This document shows positions 1-8,553 of a DNA stretch of 64,000 nt, piece by piece. The stretch's first letter is position 1. Every line of letters begins with the position of its first letter. Source of the stretch: Microbacterium binotii (GTDB lineage: Bacteria; Actinomycetota; Actinomycetes; Actinomycetales; Microbacteriaceae); assembly GCF_021398715.1 (NCBI RefSeq), contig NZ_CP090347.1:3038001-3102000 (forward strand), written 5' to 3'. The translations under genes were made by a program, and so were the position numbers. The notes below the pieces were generated by a model, which did no database searches, was not told the DNA's origin, and saw only the letters and a list, made by a program, of their open reading frames with translations.

Positions 1-2
1 CG

Positions 3-206
3 CTGGCCAAGATGCAGACCGCCCGCCTCGCCCGTGAGAGCGTCGCGCTCGCCCGCGAGGTGCAGGGAGGCAACGGCATCCTCCTCGAGCACGGCGCCGC
101 ACGGTTCTTCGCCGACGCGGAGGCCGTCTACTCCTACGAGGGCACACACGAGATGACCGCCCTGATCGTCGGGCGCGGGCTCACGGGCTCCTCCGCCTTC
201 GTCTGA
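3..206 (+). CDS. Acyl-CoA dehydrogenase, C-terminal end (partial)
   Basis: This is the last 67 codons of a gene that starts before the window. The tail carries a GGNGI motif (87-101 region in bases 67-85) and a YEGTHEM motif, both typical of the C-terminal helical domain of FAD-dependent acyl-CoA dehydrogenases, where they lie near the flavin and at the subunit interface. The family introduces a double bond between C2 and C3 of an acyl-CoA. A MaoC hydratase starts 24 bases later and an acyl-CoA ligase follows, so the three probably form one acyl-CoA degradation operon. The substrate cannot be read from this fragment. Confidence 0.85.
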   Translation: MAKMQTARLARESVALAREVQGGNGILLEHGAARFFADAEAVYSYEGTHEMTALIVGRGLTGSSAFV

Positions 207-229
207 ACATCCACCGAAAGGAACCCATC

Positions 230-682
230 ATGACCACGACCGCCGCATACGCCGACGCCGCATCCCTCGCGGGCACCGACCTCGGCTTCACCGACTGGCT
301 CGAGGTGACCCAGGACCGGGTGAACCTCTTCGCGGACGCGACCGACGACCACCAGTGGATCCACGTCGACCCGGAGCGCGCCAAGGAGGGCCCTTTCGGA
401 GGTCCGATCGCGCACGGTTTCCTGTCGCTGTCGCTGACCGTGAAGTTCTGGTCCGAGCTGTTCGATCTCGAGGGCGTCAGCACCAAGGTGAACTACGGCC
501 TCGACAAGGTGCGCTTCGTCTCGCCCGTCGCCGTCGGCGCCCGCATCCGCGGCGGCGCCGTCATCGCCGAGGTCACCGAGGTACCCGGCGGATACCAGTT
601 CGCGGTCGACCAGACGATCGAGATCGAGGGCGCCACCAAGCCCGCCGTCGTCGCCCGCGGGCTGTACCGCTTCTACGCCTGA
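230..682 (+). CDS. MaoC-like acyl dehydratase / enoyl-CoA hydratase
   Basis: A 150-residue single hotdog-fold protein. It contains the R-hydratase signature: an Asp-x4-His pair in ATDDHQWIHVD followed by a GGPIAHGFLSLSL helix. The family adds water to enoyl-CoA or dehydrates 3-hydroxyacyl-CoA. The start follows a GAAAGGAA ribosome site. It lies between an acyl-CoA dehydrogenase and an acyl-CoA ligase, which fits a hydration step in beta-oxidation-like removal of an acyl side chain. A second MaoC/ligase pair lies near the other end of the window (62284-62748 and 60578-62209). The natural substrate is unknown. Confidence 0.85.
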   Translation: MTTTAAYADAASLAGTDLGFTDWLEVTQDRVNLFADATDDHQWIHVDPERAKEGPFGGPIAHGFLSLSLTVKFWSELFDLEGVSTKVNYGLDKVRFVSPVAVGARIRGGAVIAEVTEVPGGYQFAVDQTIEIEGATKPAVVARGLYRFYA

Positions 683-732
683 CCCCTCCCCTCCGGGCTG
701 CGCCCCGAACCCACCATCACGAGGATGCAACG

Positions 733-2265
733 ATGCATGATCACGGACTGGGATCCTGGATCACCAAGAGACGACTGAAGAGCCCCGGCAAACCCGCGAT
801 CATCGTCGACGGCGGCGAGACGCTGTCGTACGGCGAGTTCGCCGACGCCGTCGATCGCACGGCGGCCGTGCTGCGCGAACGCGGCGTCGGCAGAGCGGAT
901 GCGGTGGCCTACCTCGGCGAGAACAGCCCGGCGTTCCTTCAGGTGCTCTTCGCCTGCGCCCGACTGGGGGCCGTGTTCGTGCCGGTCAACACGCGCCTCG
1001 CGGCACCCGAGATCCGGCATGTGCTGACCGACTCGGGCGCCCGCGTGCTCATCCACGACCCGGAGTTCGCCGAGCGCATCATCCCCGGGATCGAGGCCGC
1101 ATCCATCGGCGAGGTCATCCTGACCGGTGAGGGGATCTCGCACCATCCGGGCCTCGCCGCGCTGGTGCGGGACGCCGACGGCGCCTCCGTCGGGACGACG
1201 GCTGTGACGCTCGAGGATCCCGCGGCGATCGTCTACACGTCCGGCACGACCGGGCGAGCGAAGGGCGCGGTCCTCACGCACGGCAACCTCACCTGGGTCG
1301 CGTTGAACTGCATCATCGACTACGACGTGGTCTCGACCGACGTCGCGCTGATGATCTCGCCGCTGTTCCACGTCGCCGCCCTCGGGATGGGCGCGCTGCC
1401 GGTGGTGCTCAAGGGGGCGGCCCTCGTGCTGGAGAAGGGATTCGACGCCGGTCGCGCGCTGACCCTGATCGAACGACACCGCATCACGATGCTCAGCGGC
1501 GTGCCCACGACGTACCAGCTGATGGCCGATCACCCTGACTGGCCCACGACCGACCTGTCGAGCCTGCAGAAGCTGACGTGCGGCGGTTCGGCAGTGCCCA
1601 CCCGCATCCTCAACGCCTTCGAGGCGCGGGGGCTGTCGTTCTCGCAGGGGTACGGCATGACCGAGACCTCGCCCGGCGCCACCTCCCTGGCACCGGCGAT
1701 GACCCGCGCGAAGCAGGGCAGCGTGGGCCTGCCGCACTTCTTCACCGAGGTGCGCGTGACCGACGACACGGGCGCCGTCGTGCCTGCGGGGACGGTCGGG
1801 GAGATCGAGATCGCGGGACCCAACGTGTTCCCCGGATACCACGGGCTCCCGGACGAGACGGCGGCGGCGTTCCGCGAGGACGGCTGGTTCCGCTCCGGCG
1901 ACCTCGGCTATCTGGACGAGGACGGCTACCTCTTCATCTCCGACCGACTGAAGGACATGATCATCTCCGGCGGAGAGAACATCTATCCCGCCGAGGTCGA
2001 GAACCTGATCAACGACATCCGGGGGATCTCCGGGGTCGCCGTGATCGGCGTTCCCGACGAGCGGTGGGGCGAAGTCCCGTGGGCCGTGGTCACCGTCAAG
2101 GAGGGCGCCGAAGTCACGACGGAGTCCGTACGCACCCAGCTCGACGGTGTCCTCGCCCGGTACAAGCTCCCCAAGAACGTCGTCGTGGTCGAGGATCTCC
2201 CGCGCACCGCATCCGGCAAGGTCCGCAAGGCCGCGCTGCGTGAGCTGTTCGGACGGAAGCACTGA
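733..2265 (+). CDS. AMP-forming acyl-CoA synthetase (FadD-like)
   Basis: A 510-residue member of the ANL adenylating superfamily, which activates a carboxylic acid with ATP and joins it to CoA. The phosphate-binding motif YTSGTTGRAKG begins near residue 168, the YGMTET core motif near 307, and the C-terminal catalytic lysine lies in ASGKVRK near 496. The open frame extends upstream, but ATG 733 gives the normal family N-terminus (GSWITKRRLKSPGKPAII) and lies shortly after the MaoC stop codon. Length is normal. It may act on fatty acids or on aromatic or phenylpropanoid acids; the sequence alone does not decide. Confidence 0.88.
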   Translation: MHDHGLGSWITKRRLKSPGKPAIIVDGGETLSYGEFADAVDRTAAVLRERGVGRADAVAYLGENSPAFLQVLFACARLGAVFVPVNTRLAAPEIRHVLTDSGARVLIHDPEFAERIIPGIEAASIGEVILTGEGISHHPGLAALVRDADGASVGTTAVTLEDPAAIVYTSGTTGRAKGAVLTHGNLTWVALNCIIDYDVVSTDVALMISPLFHVAALGMGALPVVLKGAALVLEKGFDAGRALTLIERHRITMLSGVPTTYQLMADHPDWPTTDLSSLQKLTCGGSAVPTRILNAFEARGLSFSQGYGMTETSPGATSLAPAMTRAKQGSVGLPHFFTEVRVTDDTGAVVPAGTVGEIEIAGPNVFPGYHGLPDETAAAFREDGWFRSGDLGYLDEDGYLFISDRLKDMIISGGENIYPAEVENLINDIRGISGVAVIGVPDERWGEVPWAVVTVKEGAEVTTESVRTQLDGVLARYKLPKNVVVVEDLPRTASGKVRKAALRELFGRKH

Positions 2266-2267
2266 TC

Positions 2268-3185
2268 ATGTCGCTGCTGTCGCGCCCCGCCGTCGCACGA
2301 TTCGTCGCGCGGCGGTTGCAGAAGGCGATGCCGCGCATGATGGCGGCCCAGACGGGCGGACTCGACCCGCGCGAGCGCCTGCCGGAGTTCACCGCCGAGC
2401 GGCGCGAGCTCATCATCCCGGCCGACCCGCCCGCCCCCGCCGTGATCTACCGCGCGGCGGATGCGACAGCCCACCCCGGCGTGCACGTGAACTTCCACGG
2501 CGGCGGCTACATCCTGGGCCAGCTCCACGGCGACGACGCTCTCTGCCGCGCGATCGCGAGCCGGGCGGGGGTGGTGGTGATCGACGTCGACTACGCGGTG
2601 GCGCCCCAGCATCCGTTCCCGACCGCGGTGCACCAGGCGATGCGGGTCGTGCAGTGGGCGATCGACAACGCGGACGCGCAAGGGTGGGACGCCACGCGGC
2701 TGACCGTCGGCGGACAGAGCGCGGGCGGGGCGATCGCCGCCGCGGTCGCGCGGCAGGCGCTGGATGCGGGCGGTCCCCGCATCCGTCTCCAGGTGCTGCA
2801 CTACCCGCCGCTCGATCTCACGGTCCCTGCGGTCGAGAAGCACTCGCCGCTCACGAAGCCCCTCCTGCGACCCTGGATGTCCGAGGTCTTCGACAGCTCG
2901 TACGTGCCCGACCCTCGAACGCGAGCCGATCCGCTCGTCTCACCGGCGGGCGTGTCCGACACCGCCGATCTCACGGGCATCGCCCCGGCCGTCGTCATCG
3001 CCGCATCCGACGACATCCTGCGCGACGAGGACGAGCGCTACGCCCGGCGCCTCGAGCGCGTGGGAGCCCTGGCTGAGTTCTGGCAGGTGGAGGGCGCCGA
3101 CCACGGCTACGACGGCGGCGACGACGCGCTCGCACGGGAGAACTACCTGCGTATCGCCGAGCACATCCGCGCCGCGCAGGGCTGA
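2268..3185 (+). CDS. Alpha/beta hydrolase, hormone-sensitive-lipase-like esterase
   Basis: A 305-residue alpha/beta hydrolase (alpha/beta-hydrolase-3 group). The oxyanion-hole motif HGGGY starts at residue 77, the nucleophile is Ser151 in GQSAGG, the acid is the Asp at 248 or 249 in ASDDIL, and the base is His279 in GADHGYD. The catalytic triad therefore looks complete. There is no signal peptide, so it is probably a cytoplasmic carboxylesterase. It starts 2 bases after the ligase stop codon and so belongs to the same operon. It could release acids from esters to feed the ligase, which is inference. Confidence 0.85.
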   Translation: MSLLSRPAVARFVARRLQKAMPRMMAAQTGGLDPRERLPEFTAERRELIIPADPPAPAVIYRAADATAHPGVHVNFHGGGYILGQLHGDDALCRAIASRAGVVVIDVDYAVAPQHPFPTAVHQAMRVVQWAIDNADAQGWDATRLTVGGQSAGGAIAAAVARQALDAGGPRIRLQVLHYPPLDLTVPAVEKHSPLTKPLLRPWMSEVFDSSYVPDPRTRADPLVSPAGVSDTADLTGIAPAVVIAASDDILRDEDERYARRLERVGALAEFWQVEGADHGYDGGDDALARENYLRIAEHIRAAQG

Positions 3186-3263
3186 TCGCTCGCCCCGTTC
3201 GCGAACGACCGGCACGCTAGGCTCGCGAAGTGGCCGTCCAGCGGCCGACGGGGGAAGAGACGG

Positions 3264-4385
3264 ATGCGGAGATCACGCGAGATCTGGCTGGTCGCCGCCA
3301 CGGCAGGGCTCCTCTGGTTGCTGGTCGTCGCGCTGGCCGCCGCAGCGTCGCTCACGCCGTTGCAGCGCGTGCAGCAAGCGGCCCTGCCGACGCCGAGCCC
3401 CTACGTCTGGTCCTGGCCCGCCCCGTGGTCTCTGCTCTCCCCTCTCGTCGCGGCCCTCGCCGTGGCTGCCTGTGTCGCAGCCGCCTTGCACGTCGTGCGC
3501 CGTCGGGAGTCGTTCGCCGTGACCTGGCTCGCGGTCGTCGCGGCGGGTGCGATCACCGGGATGACGATCGATGTGCAGCTCGTCTTCGGCACGCTCGTCA
3601 CGCACGGCTGGGCTCTGTGGGCGCTGGATCTCGGCAGCCGCGCCGCGATCGGTGCCTACTGGGGCCTGCTCTACGGGTGGCTGCCGGCGCTGCTCGCCTC
3701 GCGCCTATCGCGACGGGAGGCGCCCGGCGACGGCCCCGGTGGAGCGGTACGACTCCGCAGCTCTCTGGCCGTGGGAGCTGCGGTCGCGACACTCGTCCTG
3801 CTCGTCGCGACGCAGACACTGGGCGACGAGGCGTCTCAGGCCCAGGTGCGGGCTGACCAGGCGGCCGCGGAGCCGGCTCCGGCGGACGGTTCGATTCCAC
3901 CCGATCCACAGGCGGAGGGCGATCCGGTTCCGGAGCGCTCCGCGGGCGCCGGCGTGACGGACGCGGACGGCTGCACTCCGGATCGCGCCATGATCCTGAA
4001 GGGCGAGCCCGATGCGGCGACCGGGCATCGGGGGCTCCGCCTCGAGCTCATGAACTTCTCCGATGCTCCCTGCACGATCGAGGGGTATCCCGACGTCGCG
4101 TTCGGCGACCAGAACGGTCATCTGCTCGACTCCACGATCGAGCATGGCGGTTCCTTCATGGCGACCGATCCGGGGCCCGCATCCGTCGTCGTTCCGGCGG
4201 GTGGCTCAGCGGTCGCCTACCTCGGCTGGGATGCCCAGTCCACCCACGGCGTCATCATCGCGCGCACGCTGTGGGCGGCGGTCGTCGCGGGAGAGACGCG
4301 CGGCTCCTGGCCGGTCGAGCTCGATGTGGTCGCGGGCACAGCCGTCGCAGTCACCGCATGGCAGGCGCCGGGAGACGCGCCCTGA
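3264..4385 (+). CDS. Membrane protein with extracytoplasmic DUF4232-like domain
   Basis: 373 residues. The N-terminal half has about five hydrophobic segments (roughly 10-30, 50-75, 80-105, 110-140, 160-180). It is followed by a Pro/Ala/Asp-rich linker and a C-terminal domain of about 135 residues that starts at a cysteine (DGCTPDRAM) and holds a second cysteine in DAPCTIEGYPDVAF. That pattern matches the DUF4232 domain of actinobacterial exported proteins, whose function is unknown. A GGGGAAGAG ribosome site precedes ATG 3264, and a TAGGCT -10-like box lies at 3218-3223. It appears to be a single-gene unit. Confidence 0.6.
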   Translation: MRRSREIWLVAATAGLLWLLVVALAAAASLTPLQRVQQAALPTPSPYVWSWPAPWSLLSPLVAALAVAACVAAALHVVRRRESFAVTWLAVVAAGAITGMTIDVQLVFGTLVTHGWALWALDLGSRAAIGAYWGLLYGWLPALLASRLSRREAPGDGPGGAVRLRSSLAVGAAVATLVLLVATQTLGDEASQAQVRADQAAAEPAPADGSIPPDPQAEGDPVPERSAGAGVTDADGCTPDRAMILKGEPDAATGHRGLRLELMNFSDAPCTIEGYPDVAFGDQNGHLLDSTIEHGGSFMATDPGPASVVVPAGGSAVAYLGWDAQSTHGVIIARTLWAAVVAGETRGSWPVELDVVAGTAVAVTAWQAPGDAP

Positions 4386-4395
4386 CCGCGAGGAG

Positions 4396-4749
4396 TCAGC
4401 GCTGCTCTCGCTCGGGCTCCTGGCCGATCGCGTCTGCGAGCGGGTCGACGGGCAGTGCGCCTCCGATCTGCGAAGTCGGCTTCGCGTCCCGGTGCGGATG
4501 TGTGGGTGCGCTGCGACCCAGATACGCGTCACTGTAGGGATCGGACGCGTAAAGATCGTCGCTGTCGATCCTCTTGCGGCGGCGGGGCCGGAATGACAGG
4601 AGCGACACCGCACCCAGGCCGAGGACCGCGCCGATGATCACCGCCCAGAGCGGGATCCGCCATGCGAAGGCGATGGACGCCCAGTACAGCCCGAAGCCGC
4701 CGAGGACGATCGCGACGATGAGCGCCCGCCGCCAGCGATAGAGCGCCAT
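4396..4749 (-). CDS. Small hypothetical membrane protein
   Basis: 117 residues with two hydrophobic segments (about 9-30 and 34-53). A basic stretch (RPRRRKR) follows, then a polar, Asp- and Pro-rich tail that is probably cytoplasmic. Its stop codon is 10 bases from the end of the convergent DUF4232 gene. It resembles the many small two-helix proteins of actinobacteria and has no recognisable catalytic motif. No function is proposed. Confidence 0.6.
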   Translation of the reverse strand: MALYRWRRALIVAIVLGGFGLYWASIAFAWRIPLWAVIIGAVLGLGAVSLLSFRPRRRKRIDSDDLYASDPYSDAYLGRSAPTHPHRDAKPTSQIGGALPVDPLADAIGQEPEREQR

Positions 4750-4794
4750 AGTCCACGGTAACCCGGGGTCGCCGGCGCGTCCAGGGCCCTCCGT

Positions 4795-5178
4795 TCAGCC
4801 CTCGAGCCACCGGAGAACCACGTGCACGTCGGAGGGAGCTGCCGGATCGTCCACGGAGATCTGCGCGGTATACGCCCCCGCATCCGGCAGCCGGATCTCC
4901 GCCAGCTCCCCGGAGAGGAAGCTCCCGAAGCGCACCACGGGCGTCGGCAACGACAGGGTGTGCTCGAACACCCTCTCCCCGTGTGAGGCGACCTCATCGA
5001 TCAGCACGCGGACTGTGACGTCTCCGGCGAGGTCCTCTCGGGTCGCCACCATGATCGCGGAGTCGGTTGCCACGGCCGGCTCGTCGCCGGTCACCCACTC
5101 GGGAAACTCCGCGCCCTCCGAGGCGAACAGCACGACCTGCGCGTTCAGCGGCGTCACCGTGATCTCGGACCGGCTCAT
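4795..5178 (-). CDS. Hypothetical soluble protein
   Basis: 127 residues without membrane segments. The composition (alternating Val/Thr/Leu with Gly and Asp turns, ending in DVHVVLRWLEG) suggests a small beta-sandwich. I do not recognise a family. It is 45 bases upstream of the small membrane protein on the same strand and may be co-transcribed with it. The reading frame has the third-position GC expected of a real gene. Confidence 0.55.
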   Translation of the reverse strand: MSRSEITVTPLNAQVVLFASEGAEFPEWVTGDEPAVATDSAIMVATREDLAGDVTVRVLIDEVASHGERVFEHTLSLPTPVVRFGSFLSGELAEIRLPDAGAYTAQISVDDPAAPSDVHVVLRWLEG

Positions 5179-5250
5179 CTTCGTCTCCCTCCCGGGATGG
5201 CCAGGCTACTGCGCCTCGGTCACAACTCAGCCGCATCCGTCCGCCTCCCC

Positions 5251-5328
5251 GCGCCCGAACTCCTGCAAAGCCGGCCAGCGGCACCCCCGACAGCCCGAGA
5301 CAGGCGGGTTCTGCAGGAGTTCGGGCGC
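5251..5328. repeat. Inverted repeat, type A element (copy 1)
   Basis: Perfect 17-base arms, GCGCCCGAACTCCTGCA at 5251-5267 and its complement at 5312-5328, enclose 44 bases. A half copy of a second motif (CACAACTCAGCC, type B) lies just upstream at 5221. The element sits between the starts and ends of short minus-strand genes and contains no gene. Confidence 0.8.
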
Positions 5329-5349
5329 GACCGACCTCGTCCTGTCCGC

Positions 5350-5652
5350 TCAGCAGGGCGGAACGAGGAACAGGTCATGAAGGCTGATGCGGTGCTTCAC
5401 GTCGCGCATCTCGCGGGGCGCCAGCCAATGCAAGGGGGTCCGAAACCACGGGCGGAACAGGACTCGCTGAAGAAGGACGACGTTGTTGAAAGCCAGCCAC
5501 GCCAAGAACGACCCCAGACGAACCGGCCGCGGAAACGTGAAGGGCACGCAGACCAGCCACGCAACGAACCCCACCGGGATCAGCACCCAGAGCATCACGC
5601 TGTGAAGCAGGATCACGAGAATCCCGGCGAGCTTCGAGTTTCCCGACCACAC
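5350..5652 (-). CDS. Small hypothetical membrane protein inside the repeat region
   Basis: A GTG start at 5652 preceded by GAGGGGG gives a 100-residue protein. It has one long or two short hydrophobic segments (about residues 5-35 and 42-60) and a basic, amphipathic C-terminus. The open frame continues far upstream through palindromic repeats, but that part is compositionally unlike protein, so the GTG is chosen. The gene is flanked on both sides by palindromic elements. No family is recognised. Confidence 0.5.
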   Translation of the reverse strand: MWSGNSKLAGILVILLHSVMLWVLIPVGFVAWLVCVPFTFPRPVRLGSFLAWLAFNNVVLLQRVLFRPWFRTPLHWLAPREMRDVKHRISLHDLFLVPPC

Positions 5653-5749
5653 GAGATCCCCCTCTTCGCCGCCTGCCGGTCGCCCGCCGGTTCGCCAATC
5701 GTGCCACTTCCCGGAGCCAGTCCCCGCAGTCGTCTCCCGCCTCCGCGTC

Positions 5750-5890
5750 TGAACTCCTGCAAAACCGCCCACCGACCGCCGGGGACCCCGTAACGAACTG
5801 GTTCTGCAGGAGTTCGGGCACGACTCAGCCAGAACCGACACCACCGGCGGCACCCCACACCGAATCGGCCGGTTCCGGCTGAGCTGTGCC
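5750..5890. repeat. Composite palindromic unit (type A + type B), tandem copy 1
   Basis: A type A palindrome (GAACTCCTGCA at 5751-5761, complement at 5805-5815) is followed directly by a type B palindrome (GGCACGACTCAGCC arm at 5817, GGCTGAGCTGTGCC ending at 5890). Every arm recurs exactly 173 bases downstream. The gene-free stretch 5653-6091 holds only these repeats; I see no protein or RNA gene in it. Confidence 0.85.
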
Positions 5891-5922
5891 ACATACCCGT
5901 CGTGCCCACCGCACACCCGAAC

Positions 5923-6063
5923 CGAACTCCTGCAGAACCGACCACCAGCACCCGGGAACCCACGAACGGGCAGGTTCTGCAGGAGTTCGGGCACGACGCA
6001 GCCGGAACCAACACCACCGACGGCACCCCGCACCGAATCGGTCGGTTCCGGCTGAGCTGTGCC
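5923..6063. repeat. Composite palindromic unit (type A + type B), tandem copy 2
   Basis: This is the second copy of the 173-base unit. The type A arms are GAACTCCTGCAGAACC at 5924-5939 and its exact complement at 5973-5988. The type B arms lie at 5990-6009 and 6044-6063. It ends 28 bases from the stop codon of the PaaX-like gene, so it could also act as that operon's transcription terminator. Confidence 0.85.
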
Positions 6064-6091
6064 GCAAGCACCCGCGGACAGGTGTCGGGGA

Positions 6092-6934
6092 TCAGTCTCC
6101 GGGGATGGCGGCGGTGAGCGCCTCCGCGGCCGCGGCCGACCAAGCCGCACGGCGGGCACGGTAGATCTCCGTGGTGCGCTGGGCGGGCCAGTCCTCGCCG
6201 AGGTAGTCGAACGGCAGACGCGGGTCGCTGCGCAGCAGCTCCAGCCAGTCGGCGACGAGCATCGTCAGCGCCGCCAGCGGCGGGGCCTCGATCGTCTCGG
6301 CGGTGTTCCACTCCGTGGCGAACCGCTCGTGCGCGGCACGGATGCGGGCGAGATCCCATGCGGTGCGCGCCGCATCCGCCACCGGGAACGCGGCGAGGTC
6401 CCGGGCGCGGAACGCGATCACCGCGCCGGCCGGCAGCTCCTCTTTGAGGCCGCCGAGGGCCGCGACCAGGTCGACCTCTCCCGGCGCGATCCAGAGTCCG
6501 TCGCGCACCGCGGCGAACCCCTCCCACGCGAGCGCCGCGCGCAGGCGGTGGCGGAGCGTGCGCTGGTCCTCCGGAACCGTGAAGGTCACGAGCGTCCATC
6601 CGCTGCCCACCGGGTCGAACGGATGCGGCGAGTGCACGCGCTCGGACGCCTCTTCCAGCACCGCGCGCCCCTGTTCCGTGAGGGCGAACTCCACGCCGCG
6701 ACCGACCCGTGCGCGCGAGAGCAACCCGGTCACGGCCATCCGGTCCAGGGCGGCCCGCGTGGTGGGAGCGGCGACTCCCGCGCTCTCGAGCACGTCGAGA
6801 TAGAAGCTGGCTCGGACGGGACGGGAGATCCCGCGCTCGAGCAGCTCGCCCAGCAGGGCGAGCAGCAGGCGCTGCGGCGCGCGCTGGGTCGCTTCGACCT
6901 CTCGCGAGAGGGATTGCACCGATGTCACCGACAT
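6092..6934 (-). CDS. PaaX family transcriptional regulator
   Basis: 280 residues. An N-terminal winged helix (about 15-75, APQRLLLALLGELLERG to VGRGVEFALTEQGR) is followed by the PaaX central domain (WTLVTFTVPEDQRTLRHRLRAAL to GLWIAPG) and a helical C-terminal part. In E. coli PaaX represses phenylacetate genes and responds to phenylacetyl-CoA. ATG 6934 lies 1 base past the stop codon of the ABC ATPase gene, so the regulator is the last gene of the importer operon. That suggests it controls uptake of an acid that becomes a CoA thioester, which is inference. Confidence 0.8.
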   Translation of the reverse strand: MSVTSVQSLSREVEATQRAPQRLLLALLGELLERGISRPVRASFYLDVLESAGVAAPTTRAALDRMAVTGLLSRARVGRGVEFALTEQGRAVLEEASERVHSPHPFDPVGSGWTLVTFTVPEDQRTLRHRLRAALAWEGFAAVRDGLWIAPGEVDLVAALGGLKEELPAGAVIAFRARDLAAFPVADAARTAWDLARIRAAHERFATEWNTAETIEAPPLAALTMLVADWLELLRSDPRLPFDYLGEDWPAQRTTEIYRARRAAWSAAAAEALTAAIPGD

Positions 6935-6935
6935 A

Positions 6936-7736
6936 TCATGCGGCCGGACGGACGGCCTCGCCGCGCTTGGCGCGCTGGATCTGCTCGTACACGTGCGTGC
7001 GCAGCTCCGTGAAGCGGGGCAACGCACGCGTCGTGATCTGGTCGCGCTCGGGCGCGAGATCGATCACGAGATCCTCCTGCACCCATGTCGGCGACTTGGA
7101 GAGCACGACGACCCGCTCGCCGAGGTAGACCGACTCGTCGATGTCGTGCGTCACGAACAGGATCGACATGCCGCGCTCCAGGTGCAGGCGCCGCACGAGG
7201 TCCTCCAGGTCCGCACGCGTCTGCGCGTCGACGGCCGCGAAGGGCTCGTCCATGATGAGCACCTCGGGCTGGTAGGCGACGGCGCGCGCGATCGCGACGC
7301 GCTGCTGCATGCCGCCGGACAGCTGCCACGGGTAGCTGTCAGCGGCGTGGTCGAGGCCGACAGCGAGCAGCGCGTCGTCGATGAGAGCGTTGCGCTCGCT
7401 CTTCGAGAGCTTCTTGTGCTTCAGCGGCAGCTCGACGTTGCCGCGCACGGTGAGCCACGGATACAGGCTGCGTCCGTACTCCTGGAAGACGAGCGCCATG
7501 TTCGGCGGCGGCGCGGTGACCTGCTTGCCGTCGAGCACCACGCTGCCCGCGGTGGGGCGGAGCAGACCCGAGATGCACTTGAGCAGCGTGGTCTTGCCGC
7601 ATCCGGACGGACCGACGATGCACACCAGCTCGCCGCGGCGCATCGAGAAGTCGATGTCGCCGATCGCTTCCACGACGCCCGTCGAGGACTCGTAGACCTT
7701 CTTCAGGTGTTCGACCTGCAGGAGCGTCTCAGGCAC
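6936..7736 (-). CDS. ABC transporter ATP-binding protein, NitT/TauT type
   Basis: A 266-residue single nucleotide-binding domain with Walker A GPSGCGKTT (about 41-49), Q-loop VFQEYGRSLYPW, signature LSGGMQQR, Walker B VLIMDEPF and H-loop VTHDID. The sequence groups with SsuB/TauB/NrtD ATPases, which drive import of sulfonates, nitrate and aromatic acids. It overlaps the upstream permease gene by 8 bases. It pairs with the two permeases at 7729-9389 and the lipoprotein at 9449-10435. Confidence 0.88.
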   Translation of the reverse strand: MPETLLQVEHLKKVYESSTGVVEAIGDIDFSMRRGELVCIVGPSGCGKTTLLKCISGLLRPTAGSVVLDGKQVTAPPPNMALVFQEYGRSLYPWLTVRGNVELPLKHKKLSKSERNALIDDALLAVGLDHAADSYPWQLSGGMQQRVAIARAVAYQPEVLIMDEPFAAVDAQTRADLEDLVRRLHLERGMSILFVTHDIDESVYLGERVVVLSKSPTWVQEDLVIDLAPERDQITTRALPRFTELRTHVYEQIQRAKRGEAVRPAA

Positions 7737-8553
7737 GCTCGACCTCCTTGATTCCGTGGTACCAGCGCAGGACCCTGCGCTCGACGATGGTGAAGATGAC
7801 CGACAGGACGATGCCGACCAAGCCGAGCAGCACGATGCCGCTCCACATTTCCGCGATCAGGTAGTTGCGCTGGAAGTAGGCGATCTGGAACCCGAGGCCC
7901 GATGAGGAGAAGAACATCTCGGAGATCACCATCATGATCAGCGCGACCGACAGCGTCTGACGTACGCCCGCCATGATGCGGGGGCTCGCCGCCGGCAGCA
8001 CGAGCGAGAACAGGCGCTGCGCGGGAGTGAGCGAGAACGACTTGGCCGTCTCCGTCATGACCGAGTCGGTGCCGCGCACACCGTCGACGGTGTTCAGCAG
8101 GACGGGCCACAACGATCCGAAGACGATGACGACGATCTTCATGTTGTCGGTCACGCCCAGCAGGGCGACGAAGACGGGGATCAGCACGGGCGGCGGGATC
8201 GCGCGGAAGAACTCCAGCAGCGGCTCGGCCAGCTCGCGCAGCCACCGCGTGAGGCCGATGAGCGTTCCGACGGCGACGCCGATCACGACCGCCAGCACGA
8301 TCGCCAGGGCCAGGCGCGTCAGGCTCGGCACGACGTCGGTGAGGAACGCCGGGCCGACCCAGGTGTTGACGAAGGCCTCGGCGATCCGCCCCGGCCCGGG
8401 GAAGAACTTGCCCGGGGCCACGGTGCCCCACACGCCCCAGATGATCAGCAGCACGATCGGCAGGGCGAGCGCGTAGGCGGTGCTCGTGGCAAGACGTGCC
8501 CACACCCGCGGTGCGCGCGGCGGCGTGCGGACGGTGCTCGTGTACAGGGTCAC
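7729..8553 (-). CDS. ABC transporter permease, NitT/TauT type (second permease)
   Basis: 274 residues from a GTG start at 8553, which overlaps the previous stop codon as GTGA and follows a GGAGGAA ribosome site. About six transmembrane helices are visible, with the family EAA-like loop in AASPRIMAGVRQTLSVALIMMVISEM. The open frame runs on upstream in the shadow of the neighbouring gene, so the longer version is rejected. It probably forms a heterodimer with the first permease. Confidence 0.88.
   Translation of the reverse strand: MTLYTSTVRTPPRAPRVWARLATSTAYALALPIVLLIIWGVWGTVAPGKFFPGPGRIAEAFVNTWVGPAFLTDVVPSLTRLALAIVLAVVIGVAVGTLIGLTRWLRELAEPLLEFFRAIPPPVLIPVFVALLGVTDNMKIVVIVFGSLWPVLLNTVDGVRGTDSVMTETAKSFSLTPAQRLFSLVLPAASPRIMAGVRQTLSVALIMMVISEMFFSSSGLGFQIAYFQRNYLIAEMWSGIVLLGLVGIVLSVIFTIVERRVLRWYHGIKEVERA

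Noticed and set aside
3230..3856. 208-codon frame from GTG 3230, directly after a -10-like box
   Set aside because: It overlaps the DUF4232 gene in another frame, and its translation is Arg-rich noise. The GTG is more likely just the transcription start region.
5653..6091. Possible CRISPR-like array
   Set aside because: There are only two 173-base units made of palindromes, with no regular short repeat and spacer pattern and no cas genes.
5653..6159. Upstream extension of the small membrane protein frame
   Set aside because: It translates palindromic repeats into repetitive, non-protein-like text; the GTG at 5652 has a proper ribosome site.
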